Assembly (NCBI GenBank): GCA_024224995.1
Contig: JAAENB010001134.1
Coordinates: forward strand, 1 to 14,556
DNA length: 14,556 bases
Direction of reading: 5' to 3'
Origin: a bacterium
Lineage (GTDB): Bacteria > Spirochaetota > UBA4802 > UBA5550
Below, piece after piece: positions 6,973 to 14,556 of the stretch; the first letter of the stretch is position 1; each line of letters opens with the position of its first letter. The position numbers were made by a program, and so were the translations under genes. The notes under the pieces are model-generated. The model had not been told where the DNA came from and ran no database searches. It saw only the letters and a program-made list of their open reading frames with translations.

Positions 6973-9087
6973 CTAAAACGTGTACTTATAACCAGCCTGG
7001 GCGGTCCAGGTGCGGCGCAGTATAGGGGGATAGTATACCAGGTGACTATCCCTGTAAAACACATCATATCCTTTTGTATCCAGTAGATTTTTTACGCCTA
7101 CTGAAAAAAAGAAGTTTTTTAGCAAATTTGGCGTGGTACTGAGATTGATATCTATAAGGTTGTAGCCCTCAAGTTTGTAACCGGGTGCCGCGAATTGAAG
7201 ACTACCGTACTGATCATCGTGAAACGTAGACCTGTCTCCAATAAACAGATCATGAATATAAAGATTCAGCCTCTTGCCAATAAGCAGTATATTCATACCC
7301 GCTTTAAAGTGATGCTTTGCCGAAACGGGCAAACGGTTTTGCGTGGTGATCGTTCTGTCGGCATTGACTTTATCATAAGAACCATATACAAAAGAGTATG
7401 ACACAAATAGTTTTACCGTATCCCATATACTCCCTTCAAAATAAGTATCTATTCCCTTAGATTCGGTTGTTCCTATATTTGTCCATGTTTGAATAAAGGG
7501 AGCAGGTAATGAGTTATCATCTACCTGCTGGATCCTGTCTTTTACATAAATATAATACAAACTTGTTTGGAGCCGGAAATTTTTTGTAAAATTTTGAATA
7601 AATTGTAAATCAAAAGAATGCACATATTCCGGTTTAATACCGCTTCTTTTCCCCTGCACACTTGTCCCCGCCGGTACTACCTGGTCAACTCCCACCACCG
7701 GGTCCGGCGGAAGAAAACCGGCGCCATATAAAAATTTTATTATGCTGGAATCGGTAATTTTAAACATGGTGGAAAAGCGTGGGATAAATACATGGTCGTA
7801 CATGTTGCTTCTTTCATACATAAGCCCCAGAACAATATAGAACCGTTTGAAAAACACCATTTCATTCTGCAGGGTCAGGGTAAGTATCTTTTCACCATGC
7901 ACCTGGTCATCATTCCAGGAGGGCTCCGCGTCTTCAAAAGTATAGATCACTTCGTTTTCCCGTACATATTCGAGAGCAACTCCCAGGTAAATTTCATTCC
8001 AGTCAAAGATCCGTAACCGTGCCTTTTCATCGAACAAAAAGCTCATTGATTTACTCGCGTACCATTTCCGTTGTAACGAGGTATCCGCAGTTAAATAATA
8101 ATTTTTTCCCTTCCAACGATTATCCTGGAATTGTACCGCTGTAGTTGATGAAAACCTGTCTCCCGCTTTTACGTCATATAGCAGCCTGGTATTTATAAGA
8201 TCCTGCTTTGAGATTGCTTCTTTTGGAGAGGCATAATTGACCGGGCTAAGGACGCTCCCCACTTTTGGACTTGCTGCCTGGTTTACCTGGATATCAAACT
8301 GAATTCCCATTTCGTGGCTGCATTTAAAATAAATTTCCCAGCTATCCCAGGGCCCAATTACCTCTGTCGATACTCCTTCGGGAAAGACGGCTCCCTGGCT
8401 TTGCCGGTATTCCAGGCTGTAATATTCGGGATATTCTTCGGCCCAGTTTATTCCTCTTTCACTGTAGTTCCTGAAAAACGAAGAATATATATCGAATCCG
8501 CCTATCTTTGTGCCAAAAAGGGCTGTTCCCTGCAAGCGGTGATATTCCCCATATAAAAAATTTGCCTGGGCTCCATTAAACTCCTCACCGCTTTTGGTGA
8601 TAATATTTATAACCCCGGAAAAGGTGTTGCGTCCGTAGAGGGAGGCATAGGGTCCGATGATAAACTCGACCCGGTCTACCCCTTCTATGGGAAACCTGTC
8701 GGACCAATATGTTCCACTTCCGTCTTTAGGATCAATAGTCATGCCATTGAGCATCACCTTTAATCTCTTTTGATCGTAACTCCCCCTGATTACGGGTGTT
8801 CCATTAGAGGCATATCCAAATCCCCGGCTCCAGGTTACTCCAGGCAAATCACTCATCAAATCGTAGAGAGTCCGGCAGCCTCTATTCCGCAGCTCCTCTC
8901 CGCTGATTACATATATATTTGCCGGTGCTTCAGTGAGGGGCTGCTCTTTATTCGACGCTGAAACCACAATTTCCTGCTCCATTCTAAAGAAGGCTTCTTC
9001 AGCCAATTCTTCACCCGGCGCCGCATTGACGACTAAGCTGCCCATGCTTACGGCAAAAAAGATAGTAACTATTGCTAATCGTTTCAC
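6973..9087 (-). CDS. TonB-dependent outer-membrane receptor
   Basis: A 704-residue ligand-gated outer-membrane channel energised by TonB-ExbB-ExbD; none of those energising genes is in the window. The signal peptide (1-23, ending VVNAA) is followed by a TonB-box-like segment EIVVSAS (39-45) and the plug domain (about 53-165). Plug signatures include LPGVTWSRGFG, PVIRGSYDQKRLKVMLNG, VDRVEFIIGPYASLYGRNTFSGVINIITK (residues spread over the region). A 22-strand-type barrel follows, with aromatic-rich alternating strands, the late motif VGVKNLLDTKGYD and a terminal Phe (AGYKYTF) as needed for Bam-dependent assembly. The ligand cannot be read from sequence: siderophore, cobalamin, heme or another metal complex are all possible. 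The start is GTG at 9087, with AAAGGAGG 10 nt upstream that overlaps the stop of the heme-sensor kinase, so the two are translationally coupled. Confidence 0.93.
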   Translation of the reverse strand: MKRLAIVTIFFAVSMGSLVVNAAPGEELAEEAFFRMEQEIVVSASNKEQPLTEAPANIYVISGEELRNRGCRTLYDLMSDLPGVTWSRGFGYASNGTPVIRGSYDQKRLKVMLNGMTIDPKDGSGTYWSDRFPIEGVDRVEFIIGPYASLYGRNTFSGVINIITKSGEEFNGAQANFLYGEYHRLQGTALFGTKIGGFDIYSSFFRNYSERGINWAEEYPEYYSLEYRQSQGAVFPEGVSTEVIGPWDSWEIYFKCSHEMGIQFDIQVNQAASPKVGSVLSPVNYASPKEAISKQDLINTRLLYDVKAGDRFSSTTAVQFQDNRWKGKNYYLTADTSLQRKWYASKSMSFLFDEKARLRIFDWNEIYLGVALEYVRENEVIYTFEDAEPSWNDDQVHGEKILTLTLQNEMVFFKRFYIVLGLMYERSNMYDHVFIPRFSTMFKITDSSIIKFLYGAGFLPPDPVVGVDQVVPAGTSVQGKRSGIKPEYVHSFDLQFIQNFTKNFRLQTSLYYIYVKDRIQQVDDNSLPAPFIQTWTNIGTTESKGIDTYFEGSIWDTVKLFVSYSFVYGSYDKVNADRTITTQNRLPVSAKHHFKAGMNILLIGKRLNLYIHDLFIGDRSTFHDDQYGSLQFAAPGYKLEGYNLIDINLSTTPNLLKNFFFSVGVKNLLDTKGYDVFYRDSHLVYYPPILRRTWTAQAGYKYTF

Positions 9088-9097
9088 TCTACAGCTG

Positions 9098-9106
9098 CCT
9101 CCTTTA
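9098..9106 (-). promoter_or_regulatory. Receptor Shine-Dalgarno overlapping the kinase stop codon
   Basis: Read on the minus strand, the kinase stop TAA (9106-9104) runs directly into AAAGGAGG (9105-9098), a near-perfect Shine-Dalgarno sequence 10 nt before the GTG start of the TonB receptor. It shows that the two genes share one mRNA and that ribosomes finishing the kinase are placed at the receptor start. It also supports the unusual GTG start over later ATG codons. Confidence 0.8.
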
Positions 9107-11395
9107 TGGTTTCAAAAGCCTCTCAATCTTCTCTTTCAGCAATGCCAGGTCTATGGGTTTTGATATATATTCATTAAATCCCTCTGCCAGGTACTTTTCC
9201 TCATCGCCCTTCATGGCCTGGGCCGTGAGGGCGATTGCCGGTATGGAATTTGAATACTGTTCACGTATTTTTTTTAGTACCGTTATCCCGTCTATCCCCG
9301 GAAGCTGGATATCGGCCAGCAAAATATCATATGTTTTCTTCGCTGCCAGGGCTACTGCCATTTCCCCGGTTTCCGCGTAGTCGGCATTATATCGCGGATC
9401 AAGGAAGGCTTTCATTACTCTCATGTTCATCTCATTATCCTCAACAACAAGCAAAGCTGCCCCGGAGGCGGTTTCTTCATTCAGCACGGTTTCTTTCTTT
9501 TTTGTTATAGCGGGTTCTTCAATAACAAGTCTGCCCGGCAAAATTATTGTAAAGCTGCTTCCTTCACCGGGGCTGCTTTTCACTGTAATCCTGCCTCCGT
9601 GCAGCTCTATTATCTTTACGGATATAGCAAGGCCAAGGCCCGTACCCATTTCCGGTTTGCTGCTCTCTACCTGCTCAAAGGGATCAAAGATCCTTTTAAA
9701 ATCTTCCTCGGGGATCCCAATTCCTTCATCCCATATTGTTATCAATACAGCGCCTTCATCTGCAATTGTATCAATACCGATCTTGCCGGCCTCATGGGAA
9801 AACTTGATGGCGTTTGACAGTATATTAAAGATTACCTGTTTAATTCGTACTTCATCACCATTAAGCCAGCCCACTCCCGGAGCGGTGTTTATACTTACCC
9901 GTAGTTTTTTCTTATCGACTATTGTTTTTATGGTTAATGGAAATTTATCAATCATCTCTTCAAAATTAAAGGGTTTCTTTTCTATTGCTATTTTGCCGGC
10001 CTCTATTTTTGAAAGATCAAGAATATCATTCACCATATTAAGCAGGTGATTCCCGCTCTCTATGATGTAACCGGTGAATTCCGTCAGTTTCCTGTCCTGG
10101 CGGACTGTACTATTAATCTCCATTAGCTGGCTAAACCCAATGATACCGTTAAGAGGAGTCCGCAGCTCGTGGCTCATGTTCGCAAGGAACTGGCTCTTAG
10201 CCATGTTCGCTTCCTCAGCATCCTCTTTTGCCTTACGCAGCTCCTCCTCAAATTTCTTACGCTCGGTGATATCTTCAAATAAGGTATAAACCATATAGGG
10301 TTTATCTTCCCCCTTTTTAAATAGAGGTACGGCATTGATATTTATCCACCGGAGTTCGTTATAAAAAGGATGAAATACGCCCATTACAGCATTAAGTACT
10401 TTTTTTCCTGTCTTGAGAGCAACCATTGAAGGATGAGTCTCGCCGGGATAATCCGAGCCATCGGGGTGAACAGACCTCCACCGGGGATCAACCGATGTTC
10501 TTCCCATCATCTGGTCAAGAGATAATCCAAGAATTCGTTCTGCTGCCTCGTTTACGGAAATTATTTCTCCGCTAACTGCCTGGTAAACGATTCCCTGGGT
10601 CATTGTTTCGAATAATAAACGATTTTTTTCCTCGCTCTCTTCAAGCTCTTCAATGGTAGTAAGATGCTCCCGGGTTCTGCTTTTCTGTTTTCGAATTAAC
10701 AGTACAATCAGGAAAATTACGGTAAGCCATAAAAAAATAAGCATAGCGCTTTCTATTAAAGAATTTTTTCTACTTGATTCCATTAAACTGTCAATGGATA
10801 CCGTAATACTAAGCCCTCCTCGTATGTCTCCCTCTTTATACCCCTGCCTGGCATGGCATTTTAGACATTGTTTATTCGCCAGGAAAGGACGTATGAGTCT
10901 CAGGTAATTCTTACCATGGCGATCAATAAAAGCAACAGCCTCTTCCTCCTTTTGTCTGAAGCTTTTGAGTGATTTTTCCTCCCAGGTGTCGGGCCGGTTA
11001 ACCGGGTTGATGGGTTTTAGACTAACAAGACGCGCGTACGATCCATATAATTTACCGGAAAATTCGTATACCTGGCGCGTCATATAGGCCGGATTTATTA
11101 AGGTTAGCCTGCGCCCCGATGGGGTAACAATATCGCGATCTTTGAGATGAGAAAGATTGGGGTTGGGGGGAGTTTTTTCAGTTATTGGCGCATACACACC
11201 TCCGTGAGACGCTACCCAGAATCTATATATTAAGTCTTTACGGAAAGCGGTGCCCGCGTGGTTATAAGCGATCTCTTTATACTTTCTGGAGTGGTCGTAC
11301 AGGTTCCACGACACTATTATAAAAACAAATACCGACCATATTATTATAATAGACCACAATAATTTTGTTATATATGCCAGTTCAGGTTTACTCAT
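9104..11395 (-). CDS. Hybrid histidine kinase with periplasmic c-type heme (DUF3365) sensor
   Basis: This 763-residue inner-membrane sensor kinase has TM1 (about 12-30), a periplasmic domain (31-215), TM2 (216-234), a PAS domain (about 256-380), HisKA with SHELRTP (phospho-acceptor H409), HATPase_c (N-box N524/N528, G1 DEGIGIP 556-562, G2 GTGLGLA 584-590) and a C-terminal receiver (about 646-763, phospho-acceptor D695, K746). The periplasmic part has the DUF3365/Tll0287-like signatures [23 protein letters not shown], and CLKCH (C177, C180, H181) followed by [12 protein letters not shown]. CxxCH is the covalent c-type heme motif, so the likely input is redox state or a heme ligand such as NO or O2. 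No separate response regulator or Hpt protein is nearby, so the output partner is unknown. The start ATG has no good ribosome binding site; a TATAAT-like box lies at 11430-11435 in the 50-nt gap upstream. The next gene downstream is the coupled TonB receptor. Confidence 0.93.
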   Translation of the reverse strand: MSKPELAYITKLLWSIIIIWSVFVFIIVSWNLYDHSRKYKEIAYNHAGTAFRKDLIYRFWVASHGGVYAPITEKTPPNPNLSHLKDRDIVTPSGRRLTLINPAYMTRQVYEFSGKLYGSYARLVSLKPINPVNRPDTWEEKSLKSFRQKEEEAVAFIDRHGKNYLRLIRPFLANKQCLKCHARQGYKEGDIRGGLSITVSIDSLMESSRKNSLIESAMLIFLWLTVIFLIVLLIRKQKSRTREHLTTIEELEESEEKNRLLFETMTQGIVYQAVSGEIISVNEAAERILGLSLDQMMGRTSVDPRWRSVHPDGSDYPGETHPSMVALKTGKKVLNAVMGVFHPFYNELRWININAVPLFKKGEDKPYMVYTLFEDITERKKFEEELRKAKEDAEEANMAKSQFLANMSHELRTPLNGIIGFSQLMEINSTVRQDRKLTEFTGYIIESGNHLLNMVNDILDLSKIEAGKIAIEKKPFNFEEMIDKFPLTIKTIVDKKKLRVSINTAPGVGWLNGDEVRIKQVIFNILSNAIKFSHEAGKIGIDTIADEGAVLITIWDEGIGIPEEDFKRIFDPFEQVESSKPEMGTGLGLAISVKIIELHGGRITVKSSPGEGSSFTIILPGRLVIEEPAITKKKETVLNEETASGAALLVVEDNEMNMRVMKAFLDPRYNADYAETGEMAVALAAKKTYDILLADIQLPGIDGITVLKKIREQYSNSIPAIALTAQAMKGDEEKYLAEGFNEYISKPIDLALLKEKIERLLKP

Positions 11396-11445
11396 GGGGA
11401 TAGTCTACCATAGGGCAAACCCGAAATCAATTATAATTTATGCCA

Positions 11446-11937
11446 TTATGCGGGGATTGATTGAATATCCCAATTGTCATATTTTACAATATAACCGGCT
11501 TCATTTTCGATGTCGCGGGAAAGAAATACCACTTCAACTACATGACTGATTTCTTTTAACGCGTCTTCTCTTATTTTTGCCGCTTCCACTTCAAGGTTGA
11601 TATTAACCTGCTTCTTCCTGAGTTTATTTACCGACCTGTTGGCGATCCTGATCCCTCCAATTGAGAATTCTCTTGATTCGGCTCCGTCAATTTCAAGCCC
11701 AATATATTCTATTGGTCCCTCTACTCTAAAAACAGAAGCTTCATTGAGCGGCTTTTTTTTATATAATTTTTCAAAAGCTCTTCTTCCTATTGAGTCCAGA
11801 TTCTTTACCGGTTTCAGGTCGTGTATCGTTGCCGCATGCCGTTGTTTTATAGAGCCCCGGTCTGAAAAATAAGAAATCACATTAAATATACTAAAAATTG
11901 TTACTACGATAAAAAGAATGCCATAAATAGTTTCCAT
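11446..11937 (-). CDS. Small protein with one N-terminal membrane segment, unknown
   Basis: A 163-residue protein I do not recognise. Residues about 4-24 form one hydrophobic membrane segment, followed at once by a basic patch (RGSIKQRH). By the positive-inside rule the remaining ~135 residues would then be cytoplasmic, though an uncleaved signal anchor with the opposite topology is not excluded. The soluble part mixes short strands (EYIGLEIDG, VNINLEVEA, VVEVVFLSRD) and a Lys/Arg-rich turn (NKLRKKQ), with no catalytic motif or Cys. It lies 50 nt upstream of the heme-sensor kinase on the same strand and may belong to that operon, possibly as an accessory membrane protein; that role is inference. 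A GGTGG-like ribosome binding site precedes the ATG, and a 19-bp palindrome lies 21 nt upstream. Confidence 0.7.
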   Translation of the reverse strand: METIYGILFIVVTIFSIFNVISYFSDRGSIKQRHAATIHDLKPVKNLDSIGRRAFEKLYKKKPLNEASVFRVEGPIEYIGLEIDGAESREFSIGGIRIANRSVNKLRKKQVNINLEVEAAKIREDALKEISHVVEVVFLSRDIENEAGYIVKYDNWDIQSIPA

Positions 11938-11958
11938 TTGCTTCCACCCTTGAAAATA

Positions 11959-11977
11959 TTGTATTAACTTAATACAA
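11959..11977 (-). promoter_or_regulatory. Perfect 19-bp palindrome, candidate operator
   Basis: TTGTATTAACTTAATACAA is a perfect 9+1+9 inverted repeat whose near edge is 21 nt from the start codon of the one-TM gene at 11446-11937. Read on the minus strand it ends in TACAAT, a plausible -10 box (5 of 6) correctly placed for a short leader, although no good -35 is visible. A dyad lying on a -10 region is a typical repressor site. Two such perfect 9-bp arms are unlikely by chance even in AT-rich DNA, but the binding protein is unknown. Confidence 0.45.
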
Positions 11978-12071
11978 ACCTAATATAATAAAAATTTTTT
12001 TATTCAGCAAGCAGGCAGGAATCAACGCTACCCGTAGAGGAATGAACAACAGGATTTCATATTTTTTTACC

Positions 12072-12098
12072 AAAAAACTCCAAGAAAGAGCTTTTTTT
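12072..12098. terminator. Weak, possibly bidirectional terminator-like hairpin
   Basis: A run of A, then CTC, a 7-nt loop (CAAGAAA), GAG, a bulged C and a run of T. On the minus strand it lies about 25 nt past the stop of the 7TMR-DISM sensor gene and ends in six T residues, as expected of a Rho-independent terminator. The stem has only three G-C pairs plus A-T pairs and one bulge, so termination may be weak. If real, it separates the 7TMR gene from the downstream kinase-receptor cluster. Confidence 0.3.
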
Positions 12099-12122
12099 AA
12101 GTGAGGAAATTCTTAAATAGAA

Positions 12123-14342
12123 TTAAATAGAATAATAAGATTCGTTTATAAAATCGGGGTTAAAGTACTTTACCAGCACTACCTTATTACCTTTTTCATT
12201 ATATGATATCTCATCAAATATCTCTTTTGCCATAAACAGTCCCCGGCCGTGGGGGAGTAATTTCCGGTTCTCTTCTTCCGGTTCCTTATTCAAAAACTTT
12301 TTCGCGTCAAATCCCTTTCCTTCATCGCTAATAACAAACATCGCTTTTTGCGCGTCAATTGTAAACTCAATATGCACCTTCCTGTTGCGATACCGGGGAT
12401 CTTCCCTGCGATGGGCAACAAGTGCCAGGTAAGAGTTCTTTTTTAACGCTTCTGTCTTTTCATTAAAAGTTATATTAAGGTTCCCGTGTTCTATGGCATT
12501 CATCAGGATCTCCCGCAACGCAATCCGGAGCGGGATTATATCATCGGAACTTAAATATTTATAACTGTTCCTGGTTAAACGATGAGCAAGCTCATCTGAG
12601 GAGAGTAGATAGTTGCCAATCGTATATCCCTGTTTTTCATATACAAAATATTTCAGCAATGCGTCTTCCGTTACACTAAAGGCTTTTCCCAGAATTTCGT
12701 TCTTTCCCCCGATAGCGATAAATTGCAGGCTGATGAACATCTCCTGGGGTTCTCCCCGTAAAAAAGACCGCAGCTCGGTTTTAAATGAAGCGGGCTCCCT
12801 TTTTTTAATAAAATCATCCACTTTTTCCTGTATAAACCTTCTTGTTTCCTGTTCCTGCCCGGTCCGGCTATATACCAGTTCAAAAACACTCATGCCAATA
12901 ACCTGTTCCGGCATGATCTTCAGCTGGGGGTGAATCGCTTTATTTACCGTTAGTATTTTCAAATTTTCATCAAGGGTAAAAATTATCTCATTCGATCCTT
13001 CCACTAGAAGGCGGTATTTTTCTTCCGACATCGTTATTTGCTTGTTGGCGCTGTTCAGCTCTTGCAGGTTGGATTGAAGGATCCGGTTGAGTTCTTCGAC
13101 TTCCCTGCTCTTTTCCTGCTTTACTACATTGAGCCTGCTTGCTACGGCAAAAGAAAATATGGCCGCCTGGATTAACGCGGCTATTTCGGGTCCTATGTTT
13201 ATAAGAAGAATATTGGGAAGAAAACCCAGGTTTCTAAAAGAATACCCCATTACACTAAAAAGAAGCATTGTCCAGCCTACGGCATATATCCGCGCCGGGC
13301 GATACCCTTTCCCCAGGCTTAAGAAAACAGCGAATAATAATAAAGCCGGGATTAGAATAATCAGCAGCGCCGATATAAGCAGCGATGGCTGCAGCTCAAG
13401 GAACAGGGACAGGATACAATTAATTATGGCAATGATAAATAAAACGTTCAACAGACTGTTTAAGCGGGGCAGGTTTTTCCTGGTACTTAAGGTATCCTTT
13501 CCAAAGACCAATATGGACATTACAAACAAAAAGATAAAAATCGGCAGGGCTTTATTATCCCAGTACGGGGAATTGGGCCAGAGAAATTGCAGCGCAAAGC
13601 CGTCAAGTACCGCAAAGGTACAAATATACCAGAAAAGATATACCAGGTAATATATATAGGTCCTGTTCCGGTCTTCCATAAAGAGGAAAAAGTTATATAA
13701 TATCATAATCAGCATAATGCCGTAAACCGCGCCGTAACCAAAATATTCATACTGCTGGTTTTTGATAAATTGTTTCCGGGAAAGTACTGTCAACGGAACC
13801 TGGAGTGAGCCGTTCGTTTTTACTTTCAGGTAAATATCCCGTTTTTCTCCCGGCTCTGTTGTAATACTGAATACACAATTCCGGTGTTCAATCTCCCGGG
13901 TGGAAAAAGGGTGCATATCCCCGGTCATATGGGCCTTATAACTTCCGTCCTTGTTTAGCTGGTAAAAATCCACATGGTCAATTTTGGCATATTTCAGCTC
14001 CAGCAGCCATTCCCGTCTCTTTTTTTCTTTGACCGGGGAATAGAGTATGGAAAACCGGACCCAATATGCCGATTTTGTTAATCCAAAGTTCAAGACCTTT
14101 TTATCGCTTTTAGTAAATGCCTCTGCAAGTGGTGCACTTCGCACTTCTTCCAGCTTCAAATTATTTTCCTTATCTTCCAGATATTCCAGGCAGTATTCCA
14201 GGGAAAGTTCTTCGGTTTCCTCAGAAACCATCAGGGTATTCCCCGGACATAAGGACTCGTTCCCATATACGGGATAAACCAGGAGAAGCAGTAAGACCGG
14301 TATTACCGGGAAATACGAAAGAAGTGAACTTTTGTTTTTCAT
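12123..14342 (-). CDS. 7TMR-DISM sensor with PAS and RsbW-like ATPase domain
   Basis: A 739-residue inner-membrane signalling protein. A signal peptide (1-27, ending VYG) leads to a periplasmic 7TMR-DISMED2-type jelly-roll domain (about 40-190, with the typical FGLTKSAYWVRFSI and YLKVKTNGSLQVPL). Seven membrane segments follow (about 200-403), then a short coiled coil (405-440), a PAS domain (about 440-560) and an ATP-binding domain (about 600-725). The ATPase has an N-box (REILMNAIEHGN, 610-621), G1 (SDEGKGFD, 672-679) and G2 (HGRGLFMAKEIFDE, 698-711). No HisKA H-box is present between PAS and ATPase. It therefore resembles the anti-sigma/serine-kinase type (RsbW/HATPase_c_2) rather than a classical histidine kinase. 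The stretch YRNRKVHIEF between N-box and G1 is an insertion relative to RsbW. The ligand and partner are unknown; anti-sigma antagonists or PP2C phosphatases are not encoded nearby. No ribosome binding site is visible upstream. Confidence 0.9.
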   Translation of the reverse strand: MKNKSSLLSYFPVIPVLLLLLVYPVYGNESLCPGNTLMVSEETEELSLEYCLEYLEDKENNLKLEEVRSAPLAEAFTKSDKKVLNFGLTKSAYWVRFSILYSPVKEKKRREWLLELKYAKIDHVDFYQLNKDGSYKAHMTGDMHPFSTREIEHRNCVFSITTEPGEKRDIYLKVKTNGSLQVPLTVLSRKQFIKNQQYEYFGYGAVYGIMLIMILYNFFLFMEDRNRTYIYYLVYLFWYICTFAVLDGFALQFLWPNSPYWDNKALPIFIFLFVMSILVFGKDTLSTRKNLPRLNSLLNVLFIIAIINCILSLFLELQPSLLISALLIILIPALLLFAVFLSLGKGYRPARIYAVGWTMLLFSVMGYSFRNLGFLPNILLINIGPEIAALIQAAIFSFAVASRLNVVKQEKSREVEELNRILQSNLQELNSANKQITMSEEKYRLLVEGSNEIIFTLDENLKILTVNKAIHPQLKIMPEQVIGMSVFELVYSRTGQEQETRRFIQEKVDDFIKKREPASFKTELRSFLRGEPQEMFISLQFIAIGGKNEILGKAFSVTEDALLKYFVYEKQGYTIGNYLLSSDELAHRLTRNSYKYLSSDDIIPLRIALREILMNAIEHGNLNITFNEKTEALKKNSYLALVAHRREDPRYRNRKVHIEFTIDAQKAMFVISDEGKGFDAKKFLNKEPEEENRKLLPHGRGLFMAKEIFDEISYNEKGNKVVLVKYFNPDFINESYYSI

Positions 14343-14352
14343 TTCAATTCTA

Positions 14353-14381
14353 ATAATGATCTATAAAGTCTTTACCGTCAA
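14353..14381 (-). promoter_or_regulatory. Possible promoter of the 7TMR-DISM gene
   Basis: On the minus strand TTGACG (14381-14376, 5 of 6 to the -35 consensus) is followed after exactly 17 bp by CATTAT (14358-14353, 4 of 6 to the -10). Transcription would start only a few bases before the ATG at 14342. With no Shine-Dalgarno sequence visible, this would mean a leaderless or near-leaderless mRNA. The weak -10 makes this tentative. Confidence 0.35.
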
Positions 14382-14458
14382 GATGTTTTTATACTCTTCT
14401 TAAGAGCAGCGGACCCCGTGGTGGCGTCTTAATATGAGGTATATATCAAGCCGGAATG

Positions 14459-14556
14459 TAAACCATGCCCGGAGTGATGCCTCTGCAGAACGTTCGGAAC
14501 TCGCTTCGCTCAGACAGTCTCACAACCCGCAGAGGCATCACTCCGGGCATGGTTTA
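14459..14556. repeat. Perfect 28-bp inverted repeat with 42-nt centre
   Basis: The left arm (14459-14486, TAAACCATGCCCGG... to CTCTGC) and right arm (14529-14556, GCAGAGGCATC... to CATGGTTTA) are exact reverse complements over 28 bp. They flank a 42-nt centre containing GTTCGGAACTCGCTTCGCTC. The repeat touches the window edge, so it may extend further. It lies 117 bp upstream of the 7TMR-DISM start. A stem this long and perfect, lacking a T run, is more like a MITE or other dispersed palindromic repeat than a terminator. A strong hairpin between divergent or tandem genes remains possible. Confidence 0.85.

Noticed and set aside
9423..10049. 208-codon plus-strand open frame opposite the hybrid kinase
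   Set aside because: It is the complement of the HATPase and HisKA coding region; its Ser/Pro/Ile-rich translation is typical of an antisense shadow.
13087..13650. 187-codon plus-strand open frame opposite the 7TMR-DISM gene
   Set aside because: It mirrors the membrane segments and coiled coil of the real gene and shows no independent domain.
14459..14556. Integron attC-like site
   Set aside because: The arms are perfectly symmetrical with no extrahelical bases, and the ends do not fit the attC core consensus (GTTRRRY / RYYYAAC). No integrase or cassette is visible.

Overview
The window comes from a Gram-negative-type (diderm) bacterium: it encodes a TonB-dependent outer-membrane receptor and periplasmic sensor domains. 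Coding DNA is of middling G+C and the intergenic DNA is AT-rich. Two 7TMR/heme-type membrane sensors, an RsbW-like ATPase fused to a 7TMR-DISM protein, and a compact clpS-clpA-aat operon would suit a spirochaete, perhaps related to Leptospirales. A deltaproteobacterium-like lineage cannot be excluded. This taxonomic guess is inference only; no rRNA or other phylogenetic marker is present.

Layout. Positions 1-808 hold no convincing gene. They contain an AT-rich stretch, a GC-rich island with imperfect 39/42-bp tandem repeats (384-480), an imperfect inverted repeat around that island (249-261 / 514-526), and then the probable clpS promoter and leader. Positions 809-4185 (+) are clpS, clpA and aat. 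Together they form the leucine/phenylalanine N-degron branch: Aat adds a destabilising Leu/Phe, ClpS recognises it, and ClpA unfolds the substrate. The ClpP peptidase is not in the window. Everything from 4193 to 14342 is on the minus strand. In transcription order it is: a 7TMR-DISM/PAS/ATPase membrane sensor (12123-14342), a small one-TM protein (11446-11937), a hybrid histidine kinase with a periplasmic c-type heme (DUF3365/Tll0287-like) domain (9104-11395), a TonB-dependent receptor (6973-9087), and a large exported Lys/Arg-rich protein of unknown function (4193-6883). The two groups converge with only 7 bp between aat and the unknown gene.

How the genes may work together. The receptor's Shine-Dalgarno sequence overlaps the kinase stop codon, so heme-sensor kinase and receptor are almost certainly co-expressed. 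The best candidate for an undescribed system is therefore a redox- or ligand-sensing phosphorelay physically coupled to a TonB-dependent uptake channel, possibly with the exported 896-residue protein. The 7TMR-DISM sensor looks separately transcribed. A 19-bp perfect palindrome just upstream of the small one-TM gene is a candidate operator. The window ends in a perfect 28-bp inverted repeat with a 42-nt centre (14459-14556), which looks like a dispersed or mobile repeat rather than an ordinary terminator.

No tRNA, rRNA, CRISPR array, insertion sequence with a transposase, or known riboswitch was recognised.
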